From Prinia subflava (taxonomy: Eukaryota; Chordata; Aves; Passeriformes; Cisticolidae): 64,000 nt of DNA. The notes below the pieces were generated by a model. The model saw nothing but the letters and a program-made list of their open reading frames with translations, was not told the origin of the DNA and searched no databases. Positions 50,905 through 62,711 of this stretch are shown here, piece by piece. Each line of letters starts with the position of its first letter. Position 1 is the stretch's first letter. The stretch is taken from positions 62,753,985-62,817,984 of the forward strand of contig NC_086248.1 of assembly GCF_021018805.1 (NCBI RefSeq), read 5' to 3'. The position numbers and the translations under genes are program-made.

Positions 50905-51712
50905 AGAGTTACAGAGTATGCTGAGTTGGAAAGGACCCATCAGGATGACTGAGTCCAACCCCTGCCCCTGCACAGGACATCCAACAGTCACACCATGTGC
51001 CCAGGAGCATTGTCCAAATGTTCCTTGAACTCCCACAGGCCTGGGGCCATGACCACTTCCCTGGGGAGCCTGTTCCAATGCCCAGTCACCCTCTAGGTGA
51101 AGAACCTTTTCCTGATACTCAGTGTAAATCTCACCTGACTCAACTTCATGCTGTTGCCTCGAGTCCTATCGCTGGTCACAAGAGTGAAGAGATCAATGTC
51201 TGTCCCTCCTTTTTCCCACACAAGGAAGCTGCAGACTGCAATGAGGTTTCCCCTAAGTCTCCTCTTCTCCAAGCTGGACAAATCAAGTGACCTCAGCTAC
51301 TCCTCATACGGCTTCCTCTCAAAGCACTTCACCATCTTCTTGGCCCTCCTTTGGACACTCTCCAATAGGTTAATGTCTTTTCTGCAGCACTCGAGGTGAG
51401 GCGGCCTCAGCTCAGAGCAAAGCAGTAAAACCCCCTCCCTTGCCCAGCTGGTGATGCTGTGCCTGATGCCCCCCCAAGGACAGGGTTGGCCCTTCTGGCT
51501 GCCAGGATTCAGATTCAGCTTGCCACTGACCAGGACCTCCAGGTCCCCGTCCATGGCACTGCTTTCCAACATCTCATTCCACAGTCTGTCTGTACATCCA
51601 GGGTTGCCCTATCCCAGGTTCAGAATCCAACTCTTACCCTTCTTAAAATTAAAACAGTTGGTCACTGCCCATGTCTCTAATTTGTCAAGACCTCTCTTCT
51701 TCTGGTACCTCA
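50905..51712 (-). mobile_element. CR1 LINE, 5'-truncated, ORF2 C-terminus plus 3' end
   Basis: This is the longest mobile element in the window, a CR1 non-LTR retrotransposon lying on the minus strand. The reverse complement encodes the C-terminal part of the CR1 reverse transcriptase: a Q-R-R-A-K-K-M-V-K block near 51345, then S-L-E-K-R-R-L-R-G near 51265, then T-S-D-R-T-R-G-N near 51165 and an R-K-R-F-F block near 51100, in the order expected for CR1 ORF2. The frame is the same from 51572 down to about 51060, broken by TAG stops at 51297-51299 and 51093-51095, so the copy is dead but only lightly decayed. The 3' end, at 50905-50950 on the plus strand, is the usual CR1 end that reads as a gagttggaaaggaccc-like string. 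Near 51385 the sequence looks about 25 bases shorter than typical copies. The 5' end near 51712 is an estimate. Confidence 0.93.
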
Positions 51713-52374
51713 TCTTCTGAAAAGCTTACATTCTCTTATATTTTTGGTCTTACCTTTAAACATTGACTCCTCAGAAATTTCTGACAACAATGAAGATACC
51801 AGTGCTTTTTATGAGAGCAAAGCCACACCAGATTAGGATAAAGGGAGTTGGAGAATTTTCCAAATCAATATGTCCACCAGTCCACTTGTCCAGCAGTATC
51901 AGTCTTCCAGTTTCAGTCTTTAGTTGGAGTTGGAGTAAATTATCTTACATTCCATATATTATTTCTGCTCATATTGAGCCTCTCATCTCAAAAGTTTTGT
52001 AATGAGAGGAATTAGACTTGTGGGAAACTGAAGCTGTAGAACTCAGAATCTCATTTAATTTATGAATAGAAGCTACTTGTGTTCCTTTCCTTTGTATTAT
52101 TAAATACTAGAAACTATTCTTTGTCCCAGAATGCCTTATCTGTGTGGTTTTGGTTTGGGCTTTTTTGAAGACTGTGACATGTATGATTTCTGAGAACTTC
52201 AGAATAGGATGCACCTTGAAACCAGAATTAACATTAATCAGAATTAACATACTTTCCTGTGTTATTTTCATTACAAATTGCATTTGAAACCCATTCTCAA
52301 AAATTTTCAGAACAAAAGAATTATCACTATAAGCCTATAACAAATTATTTGTCCACAAGGATGGTGTTTTAGGC

Positions 52375-52403
52375 TTTTTTTTTTTTTTTCTTTTTTTTTT
52401 TTT
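52375..52403 (+). repeat. Interrupted T tract
   Basis: T15, one C, then T13; further T/C-rich sequence follows. Low complexity only. Confidence 0.9.
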
Positions 52404-53452
52404 CTTTCCACTTGTACATGCTTCCTAGAAAATATATGCTGGCTCTTTCCCATTTAGTGTCTGTTGTCCTACATTTTTTGGCCTGTGTTTGACATGACAA
52501 GCAGCAATTGAATGAGGCATAATTATAAAGGATTCTATGTCTTTTGTTTAAAATAGAATTATTTGCATGACAATGTATCCTGGAGAAGTAGAAACAGAAC
52601 TAGGACAAGCCTGAGCTTAAAAAGGCTGCTGCTTGGTGTCTGCTTTAGGATGACCTGAATCACTCTTCATGTTCTGACACACATAAAGATCAGAGGCACC
52701 ATTCAATTGACAACAGTATTTGATATGGGGATGAGAGTGATAACACAGGATTTAAGAAAGTTTCATAGCTCTGTGGTTGTGGGATTTGGATGGCTATTGG
52801 GATAACGGGGACTGCTTCTATTGGCACTAGATGACAATGCCTAAGGAACTGAGCTGAGCCCTAGATGCCTGTTAATTCTGTTAACTGAAGGTCAACCACT
52901 TACTGCACATGTGTATCCTTACCAAAAGATGCCTACATTTAGGATTCTTAATTTGGAAATCAATACCAATTCAAATCACTATTACCCCGAACTACCAGTC
53001 TGTTTAGAATAAATGTGTAAAGATAAAATGTTTTTGATACATAGTAATTTCTTCACTGAGTCCCAAAATGTTTTCTGTATGGAGTAGGGATTGGGAAGCA
53101 GACAGAAGATTGACTGTGTGAGTTTTATCTTTAGGTAAAATCTTATCCAGGTCTTGCAGCCCTTTGACTGAGCTCTTGATGAAAAAAGAAAACCTCCTGG
53201 AGTAAGGCCATAGTGAGCATTTGCATGAGAATATTTTGGAAAGAAAATCTGTCTCCAGAGAGAGTCAGACCTGATGCAGAAGGCATGCCTTGGTTTTAAT
53301 ATTCTCCCCAACCAAATAGTAAGTATTTGCTTCTATATCTGAACAAGAGTGTTTTAGTGAAATTCTTGCACAAAAAGAAACCAAACCAAACCAAAAATCC
53401 CAGGAGTCCCCAACCCACCCCAAAAAACATTCACTACATTTTGTTCTAAGAA

Positions 53453-53461
<9 letters not shown>

Positions 53462-53495
<34 letters not shown>
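53462..53495 (+). repeat. Homopolymer T tract, 34 bases
   Basis: An uninterrupted T34, the same length as the tract at 15496-15529. It is followed by aatatatatctgg. The lysine-rich minus-strand frame over it is an artefact. Confidence 0.9.
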
Positions 53496-53503
<8 letters not shown>

Positions 53504-56500
53504 TCTGGAAGATATCAGTGTAAGCCAAGTTTAAGGGAAAACTTCTCCTGGTCCAAAATTAATACTTTTAGTTTGGCAAAACAGCAAATGAAAACAGTTT
53601 TACAATGACAGACTTTACAGTAAAAGAACTATATGGTCCTCAGTACATATATGTACTTCACAAAAAGAGTGAAATAAATCAAAAGCTATTGAGAATTTGA
53701 ATGGAAATGAAATTTCATTTTTATAAATCTGTTTCAGTTGAAGGGTACTATAGAAAGAGAAACAGAATCAGTTGTGTCACACAATTCTTTATTTCATGTT
53801 TCTTCTTGAAATATCAACTCCTCGAGTTGTGAATTTGTGAAAATGGCTACTATCTTTAACTCAGCATCACACCCATTACAAAAATAGAAGACTGGTCAGA
53901 ACTGACCACTAACTAAGCTGCTGTTATTGAAGAGAATGGTTTGAAAGCCTTCTAGCAGTTGTGACACTGCAATTGTCAAAAAATAAGAGTATAAAACATA
54001 CTGTGACTGCTGAAGACTCAGACCTAAAGTGATACACCCAGATATTAGAGAAATTGTGCTTAAGACTTGCAATGTTGGGCTTTTAATAGTGTTTTCTGTG
54101 GACTTAATAATTCTAAATGAATTAATTAGGTGTATAACAGAGCAATTAGCAGAAATCTAGTTGAAAATAGTGAAAATTCTTTATAGCGCTACACTGGGAA
54201 AATGTACACACATATTCAAAAGTAATTTCTAAATATATTCCAGTTACTTTTGTTAATGCAAATTTCAGAATAATTAGACATTGCTAATAGACTCTTTAGT
54301 GAATACTTTATGTATTAAGCACTTTGGAGTGTTTAAAGCCTCCTTTATTGAAATTTTGTCCTTCTAGAGGAGAACCAAGTCTCACAGTATGAAGTGGATT
54401 TTAAAGTGAGATATAAGAATGTGACACTTTAAGTTTAAATAGTAGTGAAGATAGCATAACAATTTTAGATAACTCTGCTCTGCTCAATATTCATTAGAAA
54501 TAAATGTAAACTTTGCATTATTTGTCTCTTTTTTCAGCAAGGTCATAATGAACAGAATCAAACGTTTTACAGCATTAAAAATAGAAAAGGCAGAAGAAGT
54601 TTTGAGCTGTATGTTCAGAGTAGCAAAAAGCAAAGGATGCGACGTATTAATTTTTCAGAAAACATATTTCTACTGTAACTAACCTAGCACAATATGCACA
54701 CAAAATGACTTGAGATGTCAGATCTGTGGCAGTAGCACTTCCGAGGAATCATTAGTCAGGATAGCTGTATTTTTATTAAAATATTAGCTTGAATGCATCT
54801 GTGAAAACTATAAAATAAAGTTAATATTCTGGAAGTTCTAAAAAAAACCCTAGACCTAATGTCTAGTTTCTAGTAATTTAGGAATACCAGCATAAGAAAC
54901 AGATGGCAAAATAGCTCAATATACTTCAGAAAATATTCTGTTACCATTAAAAGCTACACCTGCTGAAATGTGTGATCTTACTTTAAATGTAGAAAAGCAT
55001 TAATAGGAATGTACAGCAGTGTGGTTATGTCTCTTAATTGGTATACCCTAGTGGAAACAAACATGCTAATTAAGACATCATCCTGATTATAAGAGCCTGA
55101 TAGGAATACACAGTGCTAGGAGAGACTAGTTTCTATTTCAGCAATGGCTTTAAAAATAATCATAGTTGGATGATTGAAATATTTATATTATATAAGTGTA
55201 AGTGACTCACTATAGGACTCAGAATGAGCATGAAGGGAAAAGGATTGAAGGAGAGATATTTGTGGCACAGAACAGTTTCAACTTCAATCTCCTCTATAGA
55301 GAATTGTGGACAATACCAAATAGTAACTTTGATTTGACTAGGTTTGTCATTTTTCTTCTCATTAGTAATTGAAATTCATTGCATTCAATAATTGCATTCT
55401 GAACTAATTTCATTTAAGGCTTTACTTTAATCCATGTGCCAATCTAGAAACTGATTTTAAAGGTCTTGTTCAAAGCTCCTGCTGCAACATTAATCTGGAA
55501 TGCTTGATTCAAATTCTTCTAGTTCTCCTTTAGAGGTTTGAAATAGCTTTCAATTTAATTTGCCTCCATACTCAAATAGAATCCAGTTCCACTTTCACTT
55601 TTAGCTGGCTGATCCTTTCAGACTCAAAGTAGCTGCTGGGTACAGCCAAATGAGAGAGGCATCAAAGCTTCCAGACCTCTGGTCATTAAACACAGCAGAT
55701 TCAGGTAACAAAATAGATGGTTGGATCCTTGGAACATTCCAGTCTGTTTTTGACTCCAAAGAAAGAGAGGTAGAAAGAAATAAAATGCAATTGGAAGTAG
55801 GCAATAGGGATAGAAACCATATAGAATATGGAATAAGGACTGGAATAGAGCATAACTTCACATGGTGGGTTAGGAACTGCATTTGGAGGTATGCTTGCTC
55901 CTAGAAGAAAAAGGAAAAAGAGTCAAACAAAGATTAAAGTTATTGCTAAATTCTAAATACAATCTATTAAACTCAGTATTTTGTAGGAAGTTGAACATAT
56001 TACTACAAATTCACTCTTAAACTTAGATAGAACCTCGAGAAAGGGGAAGTTTCTGCAATACTGGTAACAATAGTAATCACCTGGTATTAAAAAAATCCCA
56101 GCATCTAGCATAACATAGCACTTCTGATAACAGTTTTATTCCTCATTGTATGTAGAAGAAAATAAGAACATGGCTGCTTAAGCCTTTCCTCTGCTACGGG
56201 TCAAAAAAAAAATACAGTAATTGCATTTATATCCAAAATGTCACAAAACTCTTAGCACTTAGCATTGTGGTCATGAGCAACAGAATTGCTCATTACCTGC
56301 AAAAAAATACACATGTTCCTTTTTTTCAAGTAGAATTAATGGAATAAAGCTCTAAGAATCCTACCACTTTTCTTTGGCAGGTCCTTTCTCGTCTCACTGC
56401 AGCTGATCCCTGTGCTTTAAAACTATGTGCCTCAACCTTCACCTCAAAGCATTCCTGAACTGTAGGAAATCTGCTCAGTGCAGCCTGAGCCTTTGAGGAT

Positions 56501-57051
56501 CTGCTGGAAGCTGCTTTTTCAAGATTGAAGGAATAGTTTACCATAAAATGAGATCTGAGTCTTTATATTTTTATCTAATTCATCTGGTATTTCTGTCTAA
56601 GTTAAGGGTTGTGGAAGTGGGTCAAAATAAAAATAGAATTTTACTGTTTGCATATCAGGATTGGCATATAGAATACAAGATAAAGTAGGTATGAAATTGC
56701 AGGGATATGGCCTTACTCTCTACTTGAGTAAAAGGGTAAATGATCTCTGAGCACAAAATAATTGTTGAATAGCCAGAATTAAAGAGACACAAGAAAGAAA
56801 AATGCAGAACCAAACAATCTTCCTTGCTACCCTTATTTTGTAATTGTATATAATACCTGAAGAAGTCCATAGTAGCTCTAAGGTTCCTTTTCTGAACTTT
56901 AGGTGTAGGTCTTCCTGTCAATTTTTTGCATGTTTTACTTAAAAGGTATTCAGAACACCAAGTGATCAGATTCCTGCCGTCCTTCTTAACCTGGTTTGTG
57001 AATACTTGACCTTACAGCATATCAATACACGTGCATTTGTCTCTCTCTAAA

Positions 57052-57080
57052 GCATACACATATGTCTGTATGTGTGTGTA
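57052..57080 (+). repeat. Short CA/TG-rich microsatellite
   Basis: catacacatatgtctg followed by tatgtgtgtgta, a short alternating pyrimidine-purine tract. Confidence 0.7.
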
Positions 57081-57789
57081 AATTCATATGAAAATATAGC
57101 AAGTTGGAGCTCTCAGCAGTTAATGAATGACACCTACAATTTAGGAATACTGAACCAGACAGTGCAGGAAAAAGTCCTGCAAGTGCATCTGTGCTGATGG
57201 CTTGTGCATTTCATTGCAGTCTATTGCAATGCAAAATGTCTGACTCATTCAGCACACCTAAAAGGCAGCACCACCATGAGAGCACCCCAGACTTTTGATA
57301 CACGTGTGGACAGCAGGACAACAGTACACTTGCTGTAATAAGAAAACTCATTGAAAGGACTCCTTGTACAACTGAGTGACGGCATTGGAATTTTCAGTGT
57401 TCACAAGTAATTAGAAAACAGCTGTGAAGGAAAATCAATTGTTCCTGGTCATCAGTGGCTTGTTTTCCAGAACTAGAATAAAGAATGCAATATGATATCA
57501 TTGAAAAGAGCAACTAATTGTTTCTTATTTGTTTACTCTTTTAATATTCCTCTGCTTATTTGTGCTAGGTATCTTTCAGTTGCTTCAGGACCATTTTAAA
57601 AATTCTTTGATTCTCCTAATTATATTGCAATGCTGTCTAGTCATAAAAATACCTTTTTACAGAGTTCTTTAGGGTGATGGCTTGTGATTTATGAAGAGTT
57701 GAACAAATGCTTATAAATTACTCTTTGATAGTTTCATAACAGAAGCCTTACTAAATGAAAAAAGCTGAAGCCCATCAATGAAATTGCAG

Positions 57790-57809
57790 ACTTATTAATA
57801 TTAATAAGT
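57790..57809. repeat. Perfect 20-bp AT palindrome
   Basis: acttattaatattaataagt is identical to its reverse complement over 20 bases. It contains two overlapping TTAATA/TATTAA cores, which resemble homeodomain-type AT targets. AT palindromes arise more often than average in such AT-rich DNA, so the regulatory reading is only a suggestion. Confidence 0.85.
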
Positions 57810-58324
57810 ATTTGACCCACGAGAGGCCTGAAGTCTTCAGAGTCTTTGTCCTGATCTTTGAAGTGCTTTTGAGATACACCTGTATTCTAATATAATAATT
57901 TTCTTTTTGTTGACATTACCATGAAAAGAGTAGGAGTTAAAGGAGTTGTGTCTGCCATAGAGTGCAACTAACAGACTCTAGGAAGAACCTTTGCAATCCA
58001 AATCACTAGATCAAATTTTGATTGTGGCAGGAAAATATGACTTTTAAGCTATTATCATTTGTATTATGCCAGCATTGTTAATATTGATTTAGTCTTACAC
58101 GGTGACAGAAATTGAAATGCCAGGAGTGATAGCCATGCTGAAGCGTTTTGAGCATGTAAAATGGTGCAGTATTCGATTAAATCACCCTTGATTCATTTGT
58201 TTACCTTGTGCTGCTCTGTAAATTTAATCTCTCATTACATGATTTGGGTCCTAATTTACACAGGATTTGAAGCAGGAAAGCAAAGCTCACGTATTTGCAG
58301 CAATATTCCCTGTGACCTCTTGTT

Positions 58325-58700
58325 AGTGAGAGGGAACGTTCCCTCAGAGTGAGAGATGCCCACGTGAGCGTGTGTTGCAGGAACCCGTACAGCTATTGAG
58401 GGAAAAACCATCCCTGCTCTCATTGTGTGCTTGCAGAGCACTCAGCCCACAGAGGCCCTGATCAATAGTTTGAATGCTGAGGAATTGCTGCCATGCAGCT
58501 GACTATGGAGGCAGCCCTGCTAGCAGCTCTTGGGAGCTGTTCAGGAGCGATTCTGTGCCTGCTGCACCGCGCTGCTGCTGGAGAGGCTCCTGCTCTGGCA
58601 GGGCTGGCAGCTGCCGGTGCCCGGGCACCACGGCTCTGCATGCTGACATCCAGCTGCACACTGTAAAACTCTGCTCGCCTCTGGAGGGTGAGCAGAGGCA
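58325..58700. promoter_or_regulatory. GC-rich, CpG-bearing block, weak promoter or exon candidate
   Basis: A second GC-rich stretch, less extreme than the one at 21.5 kb. It includes a perfect 16-bp palindrome with a central AACGTT (58330-58345), an E-box CACGTG (58361-58366) overlapping a gcgtg core, and about ten CpGs. A possible splice acceptor (ttgtgtgcttgcag) lies near 58436 and a possible donor (gagg followed by gtgagc) at about 58687-58692; these would bound a segment of about 250 bases. Overlapping open frames on both strands (89 codons minus, 121 codons plus) reflect base composition. I recognise no protein in either frame. It could be a lncRNA exon, an enhancer or a decayed promoter. 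Confidence 0.3.
58330..58345. repeat. Perfect 16-bp palindrome with central CpG
   Basis: gagggaacgttccctc equals its own reverse complement and is centred on a CpG. It sits at the 5' edge of the GC-rich block at 58.3-58.7 kb. Perfect symmetry suits a homodimeric DNA-binding protein, but about one such palindrome is expected by chance in 64 kb. Confidence 0.85.
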
Positions 58701-61700
58701 CAGACTCCTGCAGCAAGCATGTATTAATCACACTCCTAAGCCTTCTTCCTCAGTCCTCAGGGCTGCTGTGCCTTCAGCCTCTAAGTCAGATGCCAGGGGT
58801 GCAGACCTGGGCCTACATTCTGCTGCCGTTCTTAAATGAACTTGTTCATTAAATGGTTGTAAGGAAAATTCTGCTAAACACAGACACTCTGAGGAAGATA
58901 TTTAACTGCAAAGCTGTTAAAAACACCTTGCAGAATAATAATAATGAGCTTCAGCGCCCATATTTCTTCTTGAAAAAGGCATACTTCACAACTTCCAAAT
59001 GAGCCTGCCAGAAAATTTTCTATTCACAGCTTTGGGCTTCATATAGGAAATTATATTGCAACAGCATTCATTTAAATGGAGTATATTCCTCTGGAATTTT
59101 GGGATAGCAAAATCTAGAGTTTAGTATCCAGACAAAACCATAAAGTACTTTCAGCGTATTAGTGAGGACATATATACTGCCATCTGTAAGTTTCTACCTA
59201 GGAATTTTAAGAGACTATCTTTCCTTGGCAGGATTCACAGAAATCAATGAAATAAATCTGGAGCACTATCTATTAATTTACTCAGAATAGTGGTACCAAC
59301 TTTAGACAGCACATTAAACACTGACAGTGGAGTTACTTTTTGGATAAAACTCTAAATGTCAACTCTTCTACTTACAGCAATTTTACATGTCTGGCCATTC
59401 TGTAACTGTGATGTTACTGTAATTTACACCAGCATCGATGAAATGAAAATAAAGGTCAAATATTTTCACAGATTGAGTAACTTATTTCCCTGTGGCAGCT
59501 TCTTTGTCTGGCAAAGAAGGAGAGAGAGCAAGGGTTGCATCATCTGGCAGATCAGCAACACCTCTTTAAGATGTTGTCCCCCTGTTTCTGTTTCCTGAAA
59601 ATAAACAAGCAAATAAACAAAAATAAATGAAGTAGTGCCATCACAACTGGCAGGCTTGATGAGGAAGTCTCTATAAAGGGGTCAAACAGTAAAGCTGATG
59701 GGTGAAGAAACACACAGAAAAAGCTATTTTACCTTTAGGCAGCTGTTGAAATTGAAAGTTGGTTTTGAGGCAGCAGTGTGGCAGGGAAGGTGATGGAGCT
59801 GCCCACACATCTGCCCTTATGACCAAAAAACTTTTATAAACACTGAACTTGCAAGAAATTTTTTTTCAAACTGGAAACTGAGCAGAAAAAAAAATTATAA
59901 ATGATTGAAAAGGGCTATTTCAAATGCTTATATGACATCAAGGAGTTTACCTGATACGAAAACTATTGACTAGCCTGAAGTTTAAAAACCCAGAAACAGC
60001 ATAATTTGTGAGAATAGTGGCTTTGGAAGTGTGAACAGGTGATGAGCAGTTACAGAAAGTGTATTTCATCTGCAGAATTTGAAAGAAAATTTATTAAGAC
60101 AGTGTTTTGCAATGAAAAGAAATCCTGTAGAATACATTTGCCAGAGAAGAAGGTAAAGAATAAACATTGCCCTAGTGGCATGTAGTGAGAGGTGCAAAGA
60201 AGGGACAGAGATGAAGCAGGTATAATATAGGATGAAGCATTTAGAATTGTAAGAGCAGAAAAGGGAGGATCTAGGAAACAACAGAAGAAATTACTTGGAT
60301 ACATGAAAATTTGGATGGGATAGATAAGAGGAAGGCTATTGATGCAAGCAAAGATTTTAAATGAAATACAGGATTTTCCTTGATCTGTACATTCCACAGC
60401 ACTGCTTTACTTCTAACATTAGCACACCTAATGTATCTAACTAAAAAAGACATGCTGCTGTTTGTCACACAGTTAGTAGTGCAGGGGGAGGGATGCTAAT
60501 GGCTGAGCAACAAAGTTTGAAAAATAATGACATTCCAGGACAGGCATCCAGCCCCAGACTCCTCCAGGTTCACCCACGCTAACTTTTCCTTCTTTCTGGG
60601 TGTTTTTGACCTCTGAGGCTTTTGCAGGTGACAGTAGTAAGATCCCAGAAGGCACGGGGGGGCATTGAAATTCCCTGCAAGCTTTGAATGTCTCCATTGA
60701 TCGGTGTGTCAGTCCACGATGCTGTCATACACAGATGTTACACAACAGCAGCAGCAGGTTGCACAGCTCTAAAAATATTTGGATTTAATTAAAAAAAAAA
60801 AAAAGGTAAATGTTTTAAGCTCTTTATTTAATGCCCCAGCTTCCTCTCTGGTATAAAACAGTAGCTGTTGTAGCTAGAAAGTGGCTTATTCTTTTTGGAG
60901 ACTACGATTGATTCACACAGAATTTGAAAGGGAAAATTTAAAAGGGAAAAAAAGGAACAGAAAACATGGCATCTGAAAAATAGTGTAGACAGAAGAAGAA
61001 AAGGGAAAGCAGACACTTGAGAAATTTTTCAAGCATGATTCTTTGTCTTCTTGAACTCTGATTTAAAGGTTGCTTAGCAACAGTGGCAGTAACAGCTGGG
61101 ACACCCTTGATCTTGTTGTGTAAACTATTAAAAATAGGTGATGGAAAGTAGCACCATGGAAACAATGACAATTCTGAAGCAGGTGTCTGCAGTAGTGCTT
61201 TTCAGCTTAATGTCAGAGGTGCAAATTAAAAAAAAATATTTCTTCCTTTAATCTGAATTTTTAGAAAGAAAGAAATCTTTATATTCAAAAAATTAAGACT
61301 GAAGATTACATTATCCCATTCTGTGGCACTGACTCCCGATTATTGCTTTATACGTTTTCTTGCCAGAACCTTCAGAGGATCTTCATTTCCAGAGACTGAG
61401 GTAATTTCACTCCAGTGAATTACTGAAGCAGTCCTTCAGCAAGGGTCATAACTGGTATTTACAATATTAACCTCTGCTATGAAAGGATCATAACCCTGAT
61501 TGCAGTTGGACAGTTCAGGTAAAGCCTCACCCAGAATTACTATTATTAAAATCATAATCTGAAAATTCTTACCTTATATGGGGCTAATAATCATAGCTAG
61601 GATTAATAAATGTAGACAATTGGACTCAGCAACCCTCATTCTGAAAACATTTAGAGACCCAGGGTCAAGTTTTCCTTAATATGACTAGTAAATCTGTGGC

Positions 61701-62610
61701 ATGCAAAAGAGGAACAATTCTCAGAAAAAGTAATTATCTGCCCTTTGAAACAGCTTCCTTTTAGGGCTCTTTAATTCAATATCCATGTTACAGCAGACAA
61801 ACTTCCTTTAAAAACATGGGACAGTATCTTTTATTAGACTAAGGATATTGAATGTGAATAAAACACTCTGCATTATTAGTGAGATTTTTGCACCATTAAG
61901 CTAAAATATTGCAAAAGAGACAAAATACTCCTAACCCATGGGATAATTGTATTTTACATTTTCTTTATTTTTTCTGTATTTGGAACGAGACATAAATAGA
62001 GCGGAATACTCAGAAAAGCTTAGGGGTCTATGTCATTTAGACATCTTTTTCCTTATTCCATCATGGGTGTTCCTGCATTCTGATTCACTAATAATCACCA
62101 ATTGCACAACTGAAACAAAGAACTATATGGGAAAAAAGCATAAAGAATTGTTCAATAAAACCAGCTGTGAATCTAAATAACAACTACTTTGGGTCATTCT
62201 GACTAACCAAAGCATCTCCATCTCATTACGTCAATACCTTTAAAGAATTCAGTTTAATTGTTTAATGCTTCTTTCTTTCCTTTGAGTAACTTTCCTGCTG
62301 CTGACCTTGGTACTTTGCTAAAGCAGCATCTTCTATCTGTATTGCTTTTGCTTATCTTGGAAGAGAGAAATTAGGTACTAGAATGCATAATTTTGATATT
62401 ATATTGTAAGGCACTGTACTATTTTTAGAAGATATCCTACGCTGAGGCAGGACAGAGCTGACAAGCAATGTCATTGCTTCCTAGGAATTAAATTCTTTTG
62501 CAACCTGGGTATAAAGGAAATAGTGGGCATAAACCTTACACTTTTTGGTTTACAGCAAATTTCACAGGAACCTTTACCACTATCTTGCTTGGATGGGCAT
62601 TTCTACAGTA
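58701..62610. other. AT-rich non-coding DNA, no gene seen
   Basis: Nothing recognised. Overlapping minus frames around 60050-60468 (115, 71 and 65 codons) are low in GC and random in look. A short A tract lies near 60790. Confidence 0.7.
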
Positions 62611-62711
62611 CCATGGAATGCTTTGGTTTGGAAGAGAACTTAAGGATTCAGTTCCAACCCTCCTGTCATGGGTAGGGATACCACACACCTGGATCAGGTT
62701 GCTCATGGTAT
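62611..62711 (-). mobile_element. CR1 LINE 3'-end fragment
   Basis: A short reverse-orientation CR1 3' end. The plus strand reads ccatggaatgctttggtttg, then a diverged ggttccaaccctcctgtcatggg-type segment, then gatcaggttgctca, which is the order of the 3' terminal region of the commonest avian CR1 group. It is 5'-truncated to about 100 bases and carries several substitutions. There is no coding content. Confidence 0.82.

Larger units (their letters stand above)
51713..58324. other. AT-rich non-coding DNA, no gene seen
   Basis: Homopolymer T tracts and a 20-bp palindrome are the only structures. Open frames of 109 codons (52982-53311 minus) and 93 codons (55601-55882 minus) are unrecognised. 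A segment near 56384-56530 begins after an acceptor-like ctttggcag but has no evident coding match. Confidence 0.7.

Noticed and set aside
50997..51720. Plus-strand open frames of 73 to 97 codons
   Set aside because: Antisense shadows of the minus-strand CR1 copy.
52223..52250. cagaattaacat present twice with a 4-base spacer
   Set aside because: Short AT-rich direct repeat, well within what slippage or chance gives.
53265..53528. Minus-strand frame with a lysine run
   Set aside because: The run is the reverse strand of the T34 tract.
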